From Microtetraspora malaysiensis (lineage in GTDB: Bacteria > Actinomycetota > Actinomycetes > Streptosporangiales > Streptosporangiaceae): a stretch of 64,000 nt of DNA. A program made the position numbers and the translations under genes. How positions within the stretch are numbered: position 1 is the first letter of the stretch; each line of letters opens with the position of its first letter. Positions 15,748 to 23,679 of this stretch are shown piece by piece. The DNA is taken from positions 436,472 through 500,471 of the forward strand of contig NZ_BBYJ01000004.1 of NCBI RefSeq assembly GCF_001528665.1, given 5' to 3'. The notes beneath the pieces are model-generated. The model ran no database searches, had not been told where the DNA came from, and saw only the letters and a program-made list of their open reading frames with translations.

Positions 15748-16131
15748 ATGTCGGTCGTGAAGATCAACGTGTTGACGGTGAGCGCGGAGATGCGCGAGGA
15801 GTTGGAGCAGCGTTTCGCCAACCGCGCCGGCATGGTGGAGGCGGCCGACGGGTTCGAGTGGTTCGAGCTGCTCCGGCCGGTCGAGGGCACGGACCGGTAC
15901 ATGGTCTACACGCGCTGGCGCAGCGAGGAGGACTTCCAGCGCTGGCAGAGCAGCCGGGCCTTCCAGTCCGGCCACGCGCAGGCCGCCGCCGAGGCCGGCG
16001 CGCAGGGCCACGGTCACGGTCAGGGGCACGGGCCGGGGCAGGGTCACGGGCACGGCCAGGGTCCGGCCGCGTCCGCGTCCGAGATCTGGTCCTTCGAGGT
16101 CGTGCAGAGCGCCTCGCCCAAGCGCGACTAG
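15748..16131 (+). CDS. Antibiotic-biosynthesis-monooxygenase-fold protein, heme-oxygenase-like, with Gly/His-rich insert
   Basis: Protein of 127 aa, ATG at 15748 after GGGAGGAG. Residues 1-75 and the last 15 are an ABM ferredoxin-like half-barrel of the MhuD/IsdG type: VVKINVLTVSAEMREELEQR, FEWFELLRPVEGTDRYMVYTRW, FQRWQSSRAFQSGHAQA. In heme-degrading relatives an Asn, Trp and His set positions heme; here the W and HA are present and N appears in FANRAG. Between helix and last strand lies a low-complexity stretch (about residues 87-107) of glycine, histidine and glutamine that could bind heme or metal. It is convergent with the VOC gene and 6 bp from it. Confidence 0.8.
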   Translation: MSVVKINVLTVSAEMREELEQRFANRAGMVEAADGFEWFELLRPVEGTDRYMVYTRWRSEEDFQRWQSSRAFQSGHAQAAAEAGAQGHGHGQGHGPGQGHGHGQGPAASASEIWSFEVVQSASPKRD

Positions 16132-16137
16132 ACGCGC

Positions 16138-16482
16138 CTATACGGCGGTGGGGTGGCGGGGCTCGTACAGGCCGATCTCGGCGCCGCCGGGCAGGCGGAA
16201 CCCGGTGACCAGGCCGTACCCCTCGTCACCGACCTCCCGGGTGAACGTCACGCCCTTGGCCGTCAGTTCGCGGACCGTGTCGGCGATCCGGTCGCACATC
16301 AGGTAGAGGTCGAACATCGGCCGGTCCCGGGTGGGATGCACCCCCAGTTCGGCGGGCGGCAGGCGGAAGATCAGCCAGCCGCCCCCGGCGTCGACGTTCC
16401 GCAGCCCGAGCACGTCTCGGAGGAAGGCCCGGTCGGCGTCCGGGTCGTGGCTGTACAGCAGCCAGTGCGCACCTTTGATCAT
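16138..16482 (-). CDS. VOC (glyoxalase/bleomycin-resistance) superfamily protein
   Basis: Protein of 114 aa. The ATG at 16482 has a near-perfect AAGGAGGAAG ribosome site; the upstream in-frame extension is low-complexity. The pattern is of paired beta-alpha-beta-beta-beta modules: ADRAFLRDVLGL, GGWLIFRLPPAELGVHP, then FDLYLMCDRIADTVREL, GYGLVTGFRLPGGAEIGLYEPRHP. Family members bind a metal and act as glyoxalases, dioxygenases or drug-binding proteins. No specific activity can be assigned. Confidence 0.85.
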   Translation of the reverse strand: MIKGAHWLLYSHDPDADRAFLRDVLGLRNVDAGGGWLIFRLPPAELGVHPTRDRPMFDLYLMCDRIADTVRELTAKGVTFTREVGDEGYGLVTGFRLPGGAEIGLYEPRHPTAV

Positions 16483-16722
16483 GGCTTCCTCCTTTCTGGG
16501 ACTCCTTCCCGGACCGTCCCTGTATGAGGTCAAGCGTCCAGCGGGTTCACGGCAAGTCGCGCACAGGTCCCCCGCACCGGACGGAACTCGTCGGGTCACG
16601 CGAGGGGGCCGGACGGCGTGACCCTTACATCCTGCTAACGATGACCATCGGCGACTTGACCGATAACGGACATTCGGCCAGCATGATCACCCTCTCCCGT
16701 CCGTGCCCCGGAAGGATCTTGC

Positions 16723-18408
16723 GTGCGTACCCGCGCTCGAGCCCTCGGTCTGATCTCCGCGCTGGCCCTCACCGGCGGCGCGTTCGCCGCCGTGCCCGCC
16801 GAGGCCTCCCAATCCGCCGAGCCCCCCGCTCGTACACCCGAGTGCCAGGGGGACTGGCTGCCGGGAACGCCGACCTCCGAGGACGTGATGAGCGGGCAGC
16901 TCTCCTTCCTGGACCGCCCGGCCGTCAAGATCGGCGCGAAGATCGACTGGAAGCTGGACCCGTACAAGAGCCGGTCGTGGCAGATGGTGTTCCAGTCACT
17001 GCGGTGGATGGGGCGGCTGGTGGCCGACTACGAGACCACCGGCAAGCAGGCGTACCTCACCCGCGCGACCGAGATCGCCAAGGACTGGGTCGAGAAGAAC
17101 CCCTACGGCGGCCGGAGCACCCACAAGTACGCCTGGAGCGACCACCCGACCGCGCTGCGCGCCCCCGCGCTGGTCTGCCTGAGCAGGTACGTCCCCGACG
17201 CCTGGCTCAAGAACAGCCTCGCCGTACACGCGAAGCTGCTGGCCGACCCGCGCCTCTACAAGGCCGGGCACAACCACGGGCTCGACCAGGACATCGGCCT
17301 CCTGCGCATCGGCTGCCGCTACAACCAGAAGGGCTGGAAGGACCTCGCCCTCTCCCGCATGGTCAAGTCGATGAAGCTCGACATCGACTCCGAGGGATCG
17401 CTGAGGGAACAGGCCCCGCGGTACGCGATCTACGTGCACGACCGGCTGCGCGTCGCCACGGACACCATCAAGGACTGCGACCTCAAGGTGCCCGACGACC
17501 TCGCCAAGCGCTGGGACGGCCTGCCCAAGCACATCAGCGCCGCCACGCGGCCCAACGGGTACATGGTGCCGCTCGGGGACGGCGCGCCGGACGTCCAGCC
17601 CGCCGGGTTCGCCCACTCCTCCGAGACCGTGCAGGTGTTCAAGGCCGGCTACGTCTTCGGCCGTACGGCCTGGGGCGATCCGCAGTCGGCCTACTACTCG
17701 ATCAGGTTCGGGCCGGGCCTGAAGTTCCACGGCCATGAGGACCACCTGGGTGTGACCTACTACGCCCAGGGCCGCGACGTGCTGACCGAGGCGGGGTTCC
17801 ACTCCTACGAGAACACCCCGTACCGGCGCTGGACGATGACGCCCGAGGCGCACAACATCCCCGTTGTCGTGGGGAAGCCGTTCCACGGCCGCACGCCGAC
17901 GTCGCTGGTCCGCCGCTCGATCGGCAAGGACCGTCAGTCGTTCACGCTGACCGACAAGGCGTACGGCGTCAGCCGTACCAGGGCGGTGCTCGTGAACCAC
18001 GACCAGGACGTCATGGCGGTGCTGGACACGACGGGCGGCGGCAAGGTGCGCAACCTGTGGCACTTCGACCCGTCGCTGAAGGTGTACTCCAACGGCGGCG
18101 GCCGCGTCGTGGTCGGCGAGGGGTCGTGGCGGGCGACGCTGGTGCAACTCGCCCTGCCCTCATGCAAGCCGATCGGCGGCCAGAAGGTGGTCCGCGGCCA
18201 GACCAACCCCTACCAGGGGTGGATCTCCCCCGCCTACATGAAGAAGGTCGCCGCCCCGGCTGTGATCTCGCCCGCGGCCTCGTCGCTGCTCACGATTATC
18301 GTGCCCGGCACGGCGAAGCCTGAGGTGAGCTGCTCGGGCCGTTCGGTGATCGTTCACACCTCCGACGGCCCGACCAGCTTCAAGATCTCCGGCTCCGACC
18401 TCGTCTGA
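16723..18408 (+). CDS. Secreted heparinase II/III-like polysaccharide lyase
   Basis: Protein of 561 aa, GTG at 16723 after GGAAGGA. A Sec signal peptide (basic RTRARA, hydrophobic LGLISALALTGGAFAAV, cleavage near AEA at residue 28) directs export. Residues about 60-330 form an alpha/alpha toroid, with GHNHGLDQDIGLLRIG holding the conserved Asn-His region. The rest is the beta-sandwich of heparinase II/III proteins, with IRFGPGLKFHGHEDHLG containing the likely catalytic His pair, and RTRAVLVNHDQDVMAVLDT. By family it cleaves acidic polysaccharides such as alginate or glycosaminoglycans by beta-elimination. Followed by a strong terminator overlapping its stop. Confidence 0.85.
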   Translation: MRTRARALGLISALALTGGAFAAVPAEASQSAEPPARTPECQGDWLPGTPTSEDVMSGQLSFLDRPAVKIGAKIDWKLDPYKSRSWQMVFQSLRWMGRLVADYETTGKQAYLTRATEIAKDWVEKNPYGGRSTHKYAWSDHPTALRAPALVCLSRYVPDAWLKNSLAVHAKLLADPRLYKAGHNHGLDQDIGLLRIGCRYNQKGWKDLALSRMVKSMKLDIDSEGSLREQAPRYAIYVHDRLRVATDTIKDCDLKVPDDLAKRWDGLPKHISAATRPNGYMVPLGDGAPDVQPAGFAHSSETVQVFKAGYVFGRTAWGDPQSAYYSIRFGPGLKFHGHEDHLGVTYYAQGRDVLTEAGFHSYENTPYRRWTMTPEAHNIPVVVGKPFHGRTPTSLVRRSIGKDRQSFTLTDKAYGVSRTRAVLVNHDQDVMAVLDTTGGGKVRNLWHFDPSLKVYSNGGGRVVVGEGSWRATLVQLALPSCKPIGGQKVVRGQTNPYQGWISPAYMKKVAAPAVISPAASSLLTIIVPGTAKPEVSCSGRSVIVHTSDGPTSFKISGSDLV

Positions 18409-18438
18409 TCCCCCGTCTCCACGCGAGGGGATCAGACG
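18402..18438 (+). terminator. Terminator overlapping the lyase stop codon
   Basis: Perfect 12-bp stem CGTCTGATCCCC / GGGGATCAGACG with a 13-nt loop. The first arm includes the TGA stop at 18406-18408. The second arm abuts repeat copy B. Confidence 0.8.
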
Positions 18439-18608
18439 ACGCCCGCGCGAGCACCATCAACCCCTACAGCCCGAACCATGACGCGAGGGGCGCGGCGGTG
18501 TCTGGGCTGAGGAACGAGTGGGCTGAGGGACGAAGCCCCGAGCGACGAGAGAAGACATCGCCTCAAGGCGCCCCGAGCCCGCGCGAGCGAAGCGAGCGCA
18601 AATAGACA
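18439..18608 (-). repeat. Dispersed intergenic repeat, copy B
   Basis: Minus-strand copy of the family described at 1800-1970. It starts 12 bp after the cimA stop with GCGCTCGCTTCGCTCGCGC and carries the core CAGACACCGCCGCGCCCC. The last part is degraded (TCGCGTCATGGTTCGGGC). It fills nearly the whole space between the convergent lyase and cimA genes. Confidence 0.85.
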
Positions 18609-18620
18609 CAGCGAGCCCAA

Positions 18621-20195
18621 TCAGGCGCTGTAACCGGCGCGGAGGAGTCCGTAGGTGACAGCCTGCTCCAGGGCCTGCCAGGACGCCTCGACGATGTTCT
18701 CGGCGACGCCCACGGTGGACCAGTCGCCGGTGGCGTCGCTGGAGGTGATGAGCACCCGGGTGATGGCGTCGGTGCCGTGGGTGCCCTCCAGGATGCGGAC
18801 CTTGAAGTCGATGAGCTCCACCCCGGCGAGCTCCGGGTAGAGCTTCTCCAGCGCGAGCCGTACGGCCTTGTCGAGGGCGTTGACGGGGCCGTTGCCCTCG
18901 CCGGTGGCGACGATCCGCTCGCCCTTGGCGTGCAGCTTGACCGTGGCCTCGCTCGCTACCTCGCCGGTCGGGCGGCGCTCGACGATGACCCGCCAGGACT
19001 CGACGGAGAAGTGGCGCCGGCGCTCGCCGGTGACGGTGTCGCGCAGCAGCAACTCGAAGGACGCGTCGGCGGCCTCGAAGGTGTGCCCGCGTGACTCCAG
19101 CTCCTTGACGCGCTCGACAAGCTGGCGGGACTGGTCGGAGGTCAGGTCGTAGCCCAGCTCCTTGCCCTTGAGCTCCACCGAGGCCCGGCCCGCCATGTCC
19201 GAGACGAGCATGCGCATGTCGTTGCCGACCATGGACGGGTCGATGTGCTGGTAGAGGTTGGGGTCGACCTTGATGGCCGACGCGTGCAGGCCCGCCTTGT
19301 GCGCGAAGGCCGACGTCCCGACGTACGGCTGGTGTGAGTTGGGCGTGACGTTGGTGACCTCGGTGATCGCGTGCGCGATGCGGGTCATGTCCCGCAGCGA
19401 ATCCGGGGGTACGAGGTCGAACCCCTTCTTGAGCTGGAGGTTCGCCACGACCGTGAACAGGTTGGCGTTGCCCGAGCGCTCGCCGTACCCGTTGGCGCAG
19501 CCCTGCACGTGGGTGGCGCCGGCCTTGACGGCGGCCAGCGTGTTGGCGACGGCGCAGCCGGTGTCGTCGTGGCAGTGGATGCCGACGCGCGCGCCGGTGG
19601 AGACGGCGGCGTGGACGACGTCGGCCAGCTCGTCGGGGAGCATCCCTCCGTTGGTGTCGCAGAGCGCGATGACGGATGCCCCGGCCTCGGCCGCCGTACG
19701 GAGGACCTCCAGTGCGTAGGCCGGGTTGGAGGCGTAGCCGTCGAAGAAGTGCTCGGCGTCGAGGAAGACTCGCTGGCCCTCCGCACGCAGGTGGGAGACG
19801 GTGTCGCGGATCATCGCGAGGTTCTCCTTGAGCGTGGTGCGGAGGGCCAGCTCAACGTGCCTGTCGTGACTCTTCGCGACGAGTGTCACGACGGGTGCGC
19901 CGGATTCGCGCAACGCGGCCACCAGAGGGTCGTCGGCGGCCTTCACTCCGGCCCGGCGGGTCGCGCCGAACGCGGCGAGTTGCGCGTGCTTCAGGTCGAG
20001 CTCTGTCTGAGCCCGCCGGAAGAACTCGGTGTCCTTCGGGTTCGCGCCTGGCCAGCCACCCTCGATGAAGCCGACACCGAGGTCGTCCAGATGACGAGCG
20101 AGGGCCAGCTTGTCGGCGACCGTGAGGTTCAAGCCTTCCTGCTGGGCCCCGTCACGCAGTGTCGTGTCGTACACGTGGAAGCGGTCATCGGCCAT
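18621..20195 (-). CDS. cimA: Citramalate synthase
   Basis: Protein of 524 aa, ATG at 20195. An HMG-CoA-lyase-like TIM barrel (residues 1-270) carries VYDTTLRDGAQQEG, the metal-ligand motif GIHCHDDTGCAVANTLAAV, and QGCANGYGERSGNANL, the signature region that separates citramalate from isopropylmalate synthases. The C-terminal LeuA-type allosteric domain (about 390-520) is present. It condenses pyruvate and acetyl-CoA to (R)-citramalate, giving 2-oxobutyrate for isoleucine without threonine. LeuC, LeuD and LeuB encoded nearby would carry out the following steps. It has its own promoter with an NdgR-like box and a leader-peptide attenuator. The name follows the family; strict substrate choice was not tested. 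Confidence 0.92.
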   Translation of the reverse strand: MADDRFHVYDTTLRDGAQQEGLNLTVADKLALARHLDDLGVGFIEGGWPGANPKDTEFFRRAQTELDLKHAQLAAFGATRRAGVKAADDPLVAALRESGAPVVTLVAKSHDRHVELALRTTLKENLAMIRDTVSHLRAEGQRVFLDAEHFFDGYASNPAYALEVLRTAAEAGASVIALCDTNGGMLPDELADVVHAAVSTGARVGIHCHDDTGCAVANTLAAVKAGATHVQGCANGYGERSGNANLFTVVANLQLKKGFDLVPPDSLRDMTRIAHAITEVTNVTPNSHQPYVGTSAFAHKAGLHASAIKVDPNLYQHIDPSMVGNDMRMLVSDMAGRASVELKGKELGYDLTSDQSRQLVERVKELESRGHTFEAADASFELLLRDTVTGERRRHFSVESWRVIVERRPTGEVASEATVKLHAKGERIVATGEGNGPVNALDKAVRLALEKLYPELAGVELIDFKVRILEGTHGTDAITRVLITSSDATGDWSTVGVAENIVEASWQALEQAVTYGLLRAGYSA

Positions 20196-20258
20196 TTCTT
20201 GGTTTCTCCTTCGCGGGGTGGTCCTCGCCGCGCGCGCTCATCGCTCGTTCTGTGCCGG

Positions 20259-20294
20259 AAAACACAAAAGACCCCTCACGGACGTGAGAGGTCT
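20259..20294 (-). terminator. Attenuator terminator in the cimA leader
   Basis: On the minus strand AGACCTCTCAC and GTGAGGGGTCT (20294-20284 and 20279-20269) form an 11-bp stem with one G-U, followed by TTTGTGTTTT. It lies 64 bp upstream of the cimA ATG and downstream of the leader peptide, so it would stop transcription before the gene. Confidence 0.85.
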
Positions 20295-20329
20295 GCGCGC
20301 TGGCGTTGTCCTGATGTCAGCCAGCGCGC
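20295..20329 (-). promoter_or_regulatory. Leader hairpin (pause/1:2 stem) of the cimA attenuator
   Basis: GCGCGCTGGC and GCCAGCGCGC form a perfect 10-bp stem. The leader-peptide stop codon lies at the start of its 15-nt loop and the hairpin abuts the terminator. A ribosome at the leader's Leu/Ile codons would disturb its first arm. Confidence 0.75.
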
Positions 20330-20358
20330 CTGCCGATAATGAGCAGACCGTAGAACAT
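20317..20358 (-). CDS. cimA leader peptide
   Basis: Short reading frame MFYGLLIIGRRAG, 13 codons plus TGA, with AAGG 8 nt before its ATG. It contains two Leu codons followed by two Ile codons, the end product of the pathway. Position before a hairpin and terminator is the classic architecture of ribosome-mediated attenuation. The ilvB leader in this window ends in a similar basic tail. Confidence 0.8.
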   Translation of the reverse strand: MFYGLLIIGRRAG

Positions 20359-20396
20359 GGTGCCTTGAAGTCTGCCACATGCCGTGGCCCGGCCGG

Positions 20397-20425
20397 TACA
20401 TTCGTCTCACGATCCGAGACATCAA
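20397..20425 (-). promoter_or_regulatory. cimA promoter with NdgR-type box in the spacer
   Basis: On the minus strand -35 TTGATG (20425-20420), a 17-bp spacer, and -10 AATGTA (20402-20397). GTCTCACGATCCGAGAC (20404-20420, plus strand) fills the spacer and matches the GTCTC-N7-GAGAC boxes at leuC/ndgR. A bound regulator would compete with RNA polymerase. Confidence 0.6.
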
Positions 20426-20520
20426 TCTTGTGTTACGACTTACACCCTATGTGAGCTGGAAAGATGCCAAGCCCGACGGGATCTCGGCTGTCCGGTTGAG
20501 CGCGGAACTAAAGTGATGCC

Positions 20521-21174
20521 ATGAAGGCCGAGAACTTTGTCGACGCTGCCGTCGCCGCGTACACCGTCGAGCACACCACCCCGCCCGACGACGTACTGCT
20601 CAACCTGGCCGAGGAGACGGCGAGGCTGACCGGCGGCGACGCCGTCATGCAGATCGCCCCGGAGCAGGGGGCGCTGCTCACCATGCTCGTGCAGGTCAGC
20701 GGCGCCCGCTGGGCCGTGGAGGTCGGCACGTTCACCGGCTACTCGTCGATCTGCATCGCCCGTGGCCTGCCCGAGGACGGCCGGTTGATCGCCTGCGACG
20801 TGAGCGAGGACTGGACGTCGGTCGCGCGACGCTACTGGGAGAAGGCGGGCGTGGCCCACAAGATCGAGCTGCGTCTCGGGCCGGCGGCGGACACGCTGCG
20901 CGCGATGCCCGAGGAGACGAGCTTCGACTTCGCGTTCATCGACGCGGACAAGCGGGGATACCGCGCGTACTACGAGGAGATCCTGGCCCGGCTCGCCCCC
21001 GGCGGGATGATCTGCGTGGACAACACCCTGCAGAGCGGCGCGATCGTGGACCCCGGCGCGGGCGGCAACGTGCCGGCGATGCGGGAGTTCAACGACTTCG
21101 TCGCGAGCGACGGTCGAGTGACGACCGCCCTGCTCCCGATCGCCGACGGTCTCACCCTCATCCGCAAGATCTGA
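20521..21174 (+). CDS. Class I SAM-dependent O-methyltransferase (family 3)
   Basis: Protein of 217 aa, ATG at 20521. TAAAGT at 20509-20514, 6 nt upstream, suggests a leaderless mRNA. This is the cation-dependent caffeoyl-CoA/catechol OMT family. SAM motif I is AVEVGTFTGYSSICIARGL (about residues 60-78). FDFAFIDADKRGY supplies a metal-binding Asp, and GGMICVDNTLQSG the second. Such enzymes methylate catechol-type hydroxyls with Mg. Its substrate is not indicated by neighbours. Gene order between cimA and ilvE is probably ancestral rather than functional. Confidence 0.93.
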   Translation: MKAENFVDAAVAAYTVEHTTPPDDVLLNLAEETARLTGGDAVMQIAPEQGALLTMLVQVSGARWAVEVGTFTGYSSICIARGLPEDGRLIACDVSEDWTSVARRYWEKAGVAHKIELRLGPAADTLRAMPEETSFDFAFIDADKRGYRAYYEEILARLAPGGMICVDNTLQSGAIVDPGAGGNVPAMREFNDFVASDGRVTTALLPIADGLTLIRKI

Positions 21175-21268
21175 CATCCCGGAACTCCAGGTGCACGGCC
21201 AGCTTTGCGATGACATTACGTGTCGCGTCAATCACGCTACGCCGTCCACCTGCCTGATGGAGGGACGC

Positions 21269-21304
21269 CAGGAGCCCGGCGAGGGCGAGGTCACCGGGCT
21301 CCTG
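21269..21304. terminator. Bidirectional terminator between O-methyltransferase and ilvE
   Basis: Perfect 11-bp stem CAGGAGCCCGG / CCGGGCTCCTG with a 14-nt loop, midway between the convergent genes. Confidence 0.75.
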
Positions 21305-21357
21305 TCATGTCGTGCTCAGAGCCGTCGGGCGCGCGTTATGGCGCGCCTGCGACCGCG

Positions 21358-22449
21358 TCAGCAGACCTTGTGGATCCAGCTGTGCGTGTCGGGGCGGGTG
21401 CCGTACTGGATGCCGATGAGCTCCTCGCGGATCTTCTGGGTGATCTGGCCGGGGGTGCCGTCACCGATCGTCCAGGAGCGGTCGGCGCCCTTGACGCTGC
21501 CGATCGGGGTGACCACGGCGGCGGTGCCGCAGGCGAAGGCCTCGGTCAGCTCGCCCGACTCACACCCGGCCTGCCACTCCTCGATGGAGAGCCGGCCCTC
21601 CTCGGCCTTCAGGCCCAGGTCGGCGGCGAAGGTGAGGATCGAGTCACGGGTCACGCCGGGCAGGAGCGTCCCGGTGAGCGAGGGGGTGAGCAGCCGGTCG
21701 CCGAAGACGAAGAAGATGTTCATCCCGCCCATCTCCTCGACGTAGCGGTGCTCGTGCGCGTCGAGCCACACGACCTGGTCGCAGCCCTGCTCGACGGCCT
21801 GGCGCTGGGCGACGAAGGCCGCCGCGTAGTTGCCTCCGCACTTGGCGAAGCCGGTGCCTCCGGGAGCGGCGCGGGTGTACTCCGTGGACAGCCAGACCGA
21901 GACCGGCTTGATCCCGCCGGAGAAGTACGGCCCGGCGGGAGAGGCGATCACCATGTAACGGAACGTCTTCGACGGGTAGTTCACGCCGAGCCCGACCTGG
22001 GTGGCGATGATGAACGGCCGCAGGTACAGGCCGTGCCCCTCGGTCGTCGGCACCCACTCCTTGTCCGTCTGGACGAGCAGATCCAACGACTCGACGAACA
22101 CTTCCTCGGGCAGCTCGGGCATCGCCATCCGCTGGGCGGACTTGTTGAACCTGGCCGCGTTGGCGTTCGGCCGGAACGACACGACGGACCCGCTCGCCTG
22201 GCGGTACGCCTTGAGCCCCTCGAACAGCTCCTGGGCGTAGTGGAACACCGCCGTCGCCGGATCCAGAACCAACGGCCCGTACGGCTCCAACCGCGCATCA
22301 TGCCAGCCGCGGCCTTCGGTGTAGTCGATGGAGATCATGTGATCGGTGAAGGTCTGCCCGAAGCCGGGGTTCGCCAGTACCTGCTCACGCTCGGCCGCGG
22401 TCCGGGCCTGCTGGTTGAGCTGCACGTCGAAGCTGAGCTGGCTGGTCAT
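21358..22449 (-). CDS. ilvE: Branched-chain amino-acid aminotransferase
   Basis: Protein of 363 aa, ATG at 22449 with AAGGATC about 10 nt upstream. Fold-type IV PLP enzyme. [15 protein letters not shown] (about residues 68-82) is the substrate loop, [16 protein letters not shown] near 200 holds the PLP lysine, and [34 protein letters not shown] is the class IV signature region. It makes the final transamination to Leu, Ile and Val and the first step of their breakdown. It is downstream of leuB on the same strand, but a leuB terminator and its own leader separate them. A perfect inverted repeat lies at 22472-22492. Confidence 0.97.
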   Translation of the reverse strand: MTSQLSFDVQLNQQARTAAEREQVLANPGFGQTFTDHMISIDYTEGRGWHDARLEPYGPLVLDPATAVFHYAQELFEGLKAYRQASGSVVSFRPNANAARFNKSAQRMAMPELPEEVFVESLDLLVQTDKEWVPTTEGHGLYLRPFIIATQVGLGVNYPSKTFRYMVIASPAGPYFSGGIKPVSVWLSTEYTRAAPGGTGFAKCGGNYAAAFVAQRQAVEQGCDQVVWLDAHEHRYVEEMGGMNIFFVFGDRLLTPSLTGTLLPGVTRDSILTFAADLGLKAEEGRLSIEEWQAGCESGELTEAFACGTAAVVTPIGSVKGADRSWTIGDGTPGQITQKIREELIGIQYGTRPDTHSWIHKVC

Positions 22450-22471
22450 GTGCCGCGATCCTTCTCTCTAT

Positions 22472-22492
22472 GTCGCACATTCATTGTGCGAC
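22472..22492. promoter_or_regulatory. Perfect inverted repeat in the ilvE 5' region
   Basis: GTCGCACA-TTCAT-TGTGCGAC, 8-bp arms, 23 bp upstream of the ilvE ATG and just downstream of a possible -10 TAAGGT on the minus strand. It could be an operator or a 5' mRNA hairpin. A 12-codon frame begins in its loop and overlaps the ilvE start (ATGA). Confidence 0.55.
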
Positions 22493-22524
22493 CTACGGGA
22501 AACCTTAGGCATAAAAGAGGGTAC

Positions 22525-22563
22525 GAAAAAGCGCATGGCGGCCCTAACCAGGCCGCCATGCGC
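22525..22563 (-). terminator. Intrinsic terminator of leuB
   Basis: Perfect 13-bp stem GCGCATGGCGGCC / GGCCGCCATGCGC with a 7-nt loop, followed on the minus strand by TTTTTC, 24 bp past the leuB stop. Confidence 0.93.
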
Positions 22564-22586
22564 AAAGACGGGGTGAGCGGCCCGGC

Positions 22587-23633
22587 TCAGCCGGCTACTC
22601 GGGAGGCGATGTCGTCGCCGATTTCACGGGTCTGCCTCGTGGCCCGGGCACCCTGGCGCTCGACGAGGTCCTCGGCAACCGCCTGCTCGACCTTCTCCGC
22701 GGCGGCGGTGCGGCCGAGGTGGTCGAGGAGCATGGCGATGGACAGGATGGTGGCCGTCGGGTCGGCCTTGCCCTGGCCCGCGATGTCGGGGGCGCTGCCG
22801 TGGACCGGCTCGAACATCGACGGCGCGGTCCGGTCCGGGTTGATGTTGCCGCTGGCGGCCAGGCCGATGCCACCGGCCACCGCCGCGCCGATGTCGGTGA
22901 TGATGTCGCCGAAGAGGTTGTCGGTGACGATCACATCGAACCGCTCGGGCTGGGTGATGAAGAACATCGAGGCGGCGTCGATGTGGCAGTAGTCGGTCTC
23001 GACCTGGGGGTACTCCTGGCTGACCCGGGCGACCGTACGGGCCCACAGGTCACCCGCGTAGGTGAGGACGTTGGTCTTGTGGACCAGGGTGAGCTTCTTG
23101 CGCGGCCGCTGAGCCGCCTTCTCGAAGGCGTAGCGGACGACCCGCTCGACCCCGTAGGCCGTGTTGAGCGACTCCTGGGTCGCGATCTCGTGCGGGGTGC
23201 CGCGACGCAGCGTGCCGCCGGCTCCCGCGTACAGGCCCTCGGTGCCCTCGCGGACGACGACCATGTCGATGTCCTCGGGGCGGGCCTTGCCCAGCGGGGT
23301 CTCCACGCCGGGGAAGAGCTTGACCGGGCGCAGGTTCACGTAGTGGTCGAGCTCGAACCGAAGCCTGAGCAGGAGGTCGCGCTCCAGGATGCCCGGAGGG
23401 ACGCTCGGGTCGCCGACGGCGCCGAGCACGATGGCGTCGTAGCCGCGCAACTCGTCCAGCACGGCATCGGGAAGGACCTCGCCGGTCGCGTGGTAACGCT
23501 TCGCTCCCAGGTCGTACTCGGTGGTCTCAACCTTGACACCGGCCGCGTTGAGGACCTTGAGTCCCTCGGCGACGACCTCGGTGCCGATCCCGTCCCCCGG
23601 GATCACTGCCAGACGGATGTTGCTCGAATCCAT
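22587..23633 (-). CDS. leuB: 3-isopropylmalate dehydrogenase
   Basis: Protein of 348 aa. The ATG at 23633 is 6 nt after TAAGGT (23645-23640), so the mRNA is probably leaderless. Isocitrate/isopropylmalate dehydrogenase fold: [12 protein letters not shown] at the N-terminus, the substrate-site arginines [31 protein letters not shown], and the NAD site [17 protein letters not shown]. It oxidatively decarboxylates 3-isopropylmalate to 4-methyl-2-oxopentanoate and serves the citramalate route to isoleucine too. Two GTCTC half-sites (23652 and 23673) lie in its promoter region but lack clear partners. Confidence 0.97.
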   Translation of the reverse strand: MDSSNIRLAVIPGDGIGTEVVAEGLKVLNAAGVKVETTEYDLGAKRYHATGEVLPDAVLDELRGYDAIVLGAVGDPSVPPGILERDLLLRLRFELDHYVNLRPVKLFPGVETPLGKARPEDIDMVVVREGTEGLYAGAGGTLRRGTPHEIATQESLNTAYGVERVVRYAFEKAAQRPRKKLTLVHKTNVLTYAGDLWARTVARVSQEYPQVETDYCHIDAASMFFITQPERFDVIVTDNLFGDIITDIGAAVAGGIGLAASGNINPDRTAPSMFEPVHGSAPDIAGQGKADPTATILSIAMLLDHLGRTAAAEKVEQAVAEDLVERQGARATRQTREIGDDIASRVAG

Positions 23634-23679
23634 ACGTGTACCTTACCGGCCCGTCTCGAAGATCGAACACAGCGTCTCA

